This document shows, one piece after another, positions 61,201 through 64,000 of a stretch of DNA of 64,000 nt (the stretch's first letter is position 1; the number at the start of each line of letters is the position of its first letter). The translations under genes and the position numbers were made by a program. The stretch is from Aurantiochytrium sp. KH105 (taxonomy: Eukaryota; Sar; Bigyra; Thraustochytrida; Thraustochytriidae), in contig BGKB01000090.1 in NCBI GenBank assembly GCA_003116975.1, forward strand, positions 310,001-374,000, written 5' to 3'. The notes below the pieces were generated by a model that did no database searches, was not told the DNA's origin, and saw only the letters and a list, made by a program, of their open reading frames with translations.

Positions 61201-62560
61201 GCCCCGCTTGGATAGAAGATCTTTGCGTTCCCGATTTGAGGAAGTAGCCTTGCAGATACGCTCGACGGCTTCCTGGTCAACACGGACGCTAAGGGCACGC
61301 GAGGTGGCAGCTTCGTAGGCATCGAGCAAGAGCTCGCCGGGCGCGAGCTCGGAGGCGGTAATTGTAGCCATTGTTGCATCGAGCTTACGTGCCGTACGGA
61401 GGAGGCGTTGTCGCTTGCGGCGAAGCCGAAGCTCGTAAGGGTGTGGGGGCGCACCAAAAACGCGCTGGCGTGGTCGCTCAAGCGCCAAGAGCTCGAGGAG
61501 TCGCCGGTACAGCTGCACATCGTCTCGCGGAGGGCGGCGCGGATCCCGCATCTCCACCGAGTTCGGTCCGAGCAGCTTGTTGATGTCCTTGACAGGAACC
61601 ACAGCTGTATAGTTTGCACTGTCTCGCGGCACATAAGCTAAAAAGAAGAAAGCTTCTGTGATGGGATCCCGGTGGATCGATACAACGAGACGGACGCGCG
61701 TGACAGCTTCCATGGCAGCCTTTTTCGCCTGTGGGGCAAGGTGCGTGGTCGGCGACTCGTATGCGGGGACCGTAATTGAGGCGCTGTAGACTTTGACATC
61801 TCGGAGCGTCACGGACATGAGACTGATGAGGGCGCGTTTCCAACCGTCGCTCTGCATGGCCAAATCTCCGTTGCACTGGGTCGGCCAATGATCCTGCCGA
61901 GGCTCGTAGCCGGATGGGAACTTTTGAATTCCGTCGCGGACGATGACAACCGAGGAGAAGACTGGACTCGATGATTTGGAAACAACTTGCGGAGGCCCAC
62001 CTTCTTCGTCGAGCAAGCGAGCGAAACCGGCGACAGACCGGACCCACCATAAGAGCGTACCGGCAATTGGGTAGCTTACGATGGCTTCGTGGGGCGCGCC
62101 GCCCTCCTTGGGAAAGCCATCGTGGGCAAAGTACTCGAAGATGGCGTTGACGTTGTCAACAGGAATATTGTGCACATCCACTGCTGCCATGCGTTCGAAG
62201 AGATCGCCTGTGCTTAGGTCGAGCAGAGGTAGAGCCTGTTCCCAGGAAACTGCCCCGACACGGTTTTCGGGACCGGAAAAGGTTTGGTGAGGCGTAAGCA
62301 GGATGATGACCGTTTCGAGGATCATGACGAGGGCCGGTGGTGGGTTTTTTGCCTTGGAAAGCTCGATCAGCTGGCGCTTACTGGACGGCGAGGCAAAAAG
62401 GAACTCTGCCGAGCATCTGTCCTCCAAATACAGCTTCAGGCGCGTGTTCACAGTCTCTGGGTCGTTGTGCGAGGACGACGAAGAGGTAGTATTCACAAGC
62501 GCTGAGGCGTCTTTGCGGCGTAAAAGGCCATCAGCACTGTCGAGATCTCTACCTTTATCG

Positions 62561-62599
<39 letters not shown>

Positions 62600-64000
62600 T
62601 TATCATCATCATTATAGTCGTTGTGATCGTTGTAATCCTCATCGTTGTCGAGGAGTGAAGCCGATCCGAGTCGGGAGCTTGTGGACAGCACGGCTCTGGC
62701 GACCGAGTCGACGCCTGTGTATCGCTCCTCCTCGGCGAGAATGGACGGTGGCCAATTCCTACTCTCAGCATTGCGAGCACCTTGATTGAGCTCGCGGGGC
62801 CCGCGATTTCGATCGCAGCCCTTGACGAGAACAAACATAGGTCGCGGCTCGAGGGTTGACCGTGCAACGGCAAAGCGACGATTGAAAGCATTTCGTTGAC
62901 GCGCGCCCATGCCAACTGTCACGTCGAGGATGATAGAGTGTCCTCCATCGAGAATTTCTTGGAGAATATCGACCTCAAACTTGTCGTGCGCGACGTGCAC
63001 AAAGGTTCCCGGCAGCGTCCGTTTGAGCTGCTCGCAAATTTCGGCGCGTGCGCCGCAGGGAACATCATCCGCAATGGCGATGAGAAGAGGTCGCGGCCGC
63101 GTTATTCGGCAGCGAGTAATTTCTTCTGGGACGTAATTATCCGGATCAATAACGTCACTGTCGTAATCCGTATCTGCTGGCTCCCATAATTCGAGCCCCT
63201 CCGGGTCCTCTGCGGCAATGACGGCCTTCCACTCGGACCACTCGTATGCGCCGGGCTCAATGAACTCGGGAACGATTTCCTGACAAATGACAATGTCTTG
63301 AAGCCATTGAAGGAGGAACTGCGCGGCGCGCGAGCCGCGTTTAAGAAAAGCCATTCGCTTGACCGTAAGGTTTGGATCATGCATGTGACGACGCACGGCC
63401 GTAATACGATCTTCATGGAGGTAAAGACAACCCGCGCGAGCGGCAATGGCGAGAGCTCGTACCTTGTCGAGGAAGTAGGGCCGGCGAAGGCCGCGCTTGC
63501 AGGCTTTCCAGTTGATGAGACGCTCCACGTGGGGTTCTGACGCGCACGTCCCGCGTGCTGTGAGCAAAAGACAGCACTTGACAAGCGTCAGAGCCTCGGG
63601 CTCGATCTCGTCGGCTTTGGCTGCAGCCAACTCTAAAAGGTCGCTTTGGAAAAAGGAGTTTGTGAGCGCGATCGCTGCAAGGCCATATTCTTGAAGGCGA
63701 CGCCTGTTGGCGGCACGTCTGCGTCCGCGTAGACCACGGTAGAGCTTTTCGATCTGGGTTGCGGCCTCTTGACGTCGCTTGGCGGTGCGGATCTCCCAGA
63801 CCCGCTTGCGCGCTACGCAGCCACGCCAAAGGCTTTCAATGAGTACGCTTGCATCACGGCGCGTGCGCACGAGCTTGGCACGGAGGCGGCCCTGATGACC
63901 TCGCCAGACGGACTGCATCGAAAGGGCGCAGCGCGAGTGGAGAGCATGAACGCGGGCGAAGCGAAGTCGGCCGAGGCGGCCACGAACGACACGCTCAATC
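58261..64000 (-). CDS. IQ-motif protein with dynein-stalk-like microtubule-binding domain and repeated β-rich domains (5' end outside window)
   Basis: The frame is open from the right edge to the stop at 58261 (1,912 residues visible; an internal ATG lies at 63918). The first 100 residues are IQ-like calmodulin-binding repeats (IERVVRGRLGRLRF, MQSVWRGHQGRLRAKLV, IEKLYRGLRGRRRAANR). A segment near 285-400 (PRPLLIAIADDVP to FVLVKGCDRN) looks like an α/β domain. After a poly-Asp run, about 62370-62000 matches the dynein heavy-chain stalk head: ELSKAKNPPPALVMILETVI, FERMAAVDVHNIPVDNV and LLWWVRSV. The rest contains about eight copies of an unrecognised β-rich domain marked by LxxYxPxxxxx. Inferred: a calmodulin-regulated microtubule-associated protein, perhaps axonemal. 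AAA+ motor modules are not in the visible part. Confidence 0.8.
62561..62601. repeat. (GTC)n array encoding poly-aspartate
   Basis: A triplet run on plus giving about 13 consecutive Asp codons on the coding strand, within a DDNDDD-rich linker just before the dynein-stalk-like domain. Confidence 0.9.

Noticed and set aside
1-64000. tRNA, rRNA, transposon, retroelement or virus-derived genes
   Set aside because: I scanned the intergenic regions by eye for tRNA T-loop strings and the open frames for transposase, reverse transcriptase, integrase or capsid-like motifs and saw none. A covariance-model and profile search could still find short or degraded copies.

Overview
The window is nuclear DNA of a unicellular eukaryote. 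It shows long single-exon genes, GC-rich codon use with the standard code, glutamine and asparagine/aspartate runs inside proteins, and simple repeats such as GAGC, CT and pentamers between genes. Two genes belong to motile or sensory cilia (a B9D1-type transition-zone protein and an ODAD3/CCDC151-type outer-dynein-arm docking protein), so the organism makes flagellated cells. Intron-poor, GC-rich genes with flagellate stages fit a thraustochytrid (Labyrinthulomycetes, Stramenopiles). This assignment is inference; no rRNA or other marker lies in the window.

Layout, left to right: a DEAH-box RNA helicase of DHX29/DHX57 type (minus, cut by the left edge); an RGG-rich protein with a UAP56-binding-like N-terminus and a dsRBD-like C-terminus (plus); a 2.7 kb repeat-rich stretch, then a 102-residue basic protein (plus); an unidentified multi-pass membrane protein and a CLASP microtubule-rescue factor (both minus); a 1,617-residue SPRY-LRR protein ending in an IpaH-type NEL ubiquitin-ligase domain (plus); B9D1 (minus) and an ODAD3-like protein (plus); uridine kinase (minus) and a lysosomal phospholipase A2/LCAT-family enzyme (plus); an inward-rectifier K+ channel with a long insert carrying a zinc-finger-like motif (plus); a giant VPS13 lipid-transfer protein of about 6,074 residues with one intron (minus); a two-domain VOC/glyoxalase-fold protein (minus) and a glutamine-amidotransferase/WD40 fusion (plus); a small acidic protein with a C-terminal CaaX box (minus) and a small LRR protein (plus); and a long IQ-motif protein carrying a dynein-stalk-like microtubule-binding domain and about eight copies of an unrecognised domain (minus, cut by the right edge).

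Genes mostly alternate strand. Six head-to-head pairs share 0.3 to 1.6 kb upstream regions and alternate with tail-to-tail junctions. One pair is functionally coherent: B9D1 with the ODAD3-like gene, both ciliary. CLASP and the IQ/dynein-stalk protein add a microtubule theme; VPS13 and the phospholipase add a membrane-lipid theme.

The most striking item is the NEL domain. I know this E3 ligase fold from secreted bacterial effectors (Shigella IpaH, Salmonella SspH/SlrP). Here it is fused to eukaryote-style SPRY and RNase-inhibitor-like LRR modules in an intact open frame with the catalytic Cys-x-Asp kept. Other unusual architectures are the channel insert, the dynein-stalk domain outside a dynein, and the amidotransferase-WD40 fusion. 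I saw no virus-derived element, retroelement, CRISPR array, rRNA or tRNA.
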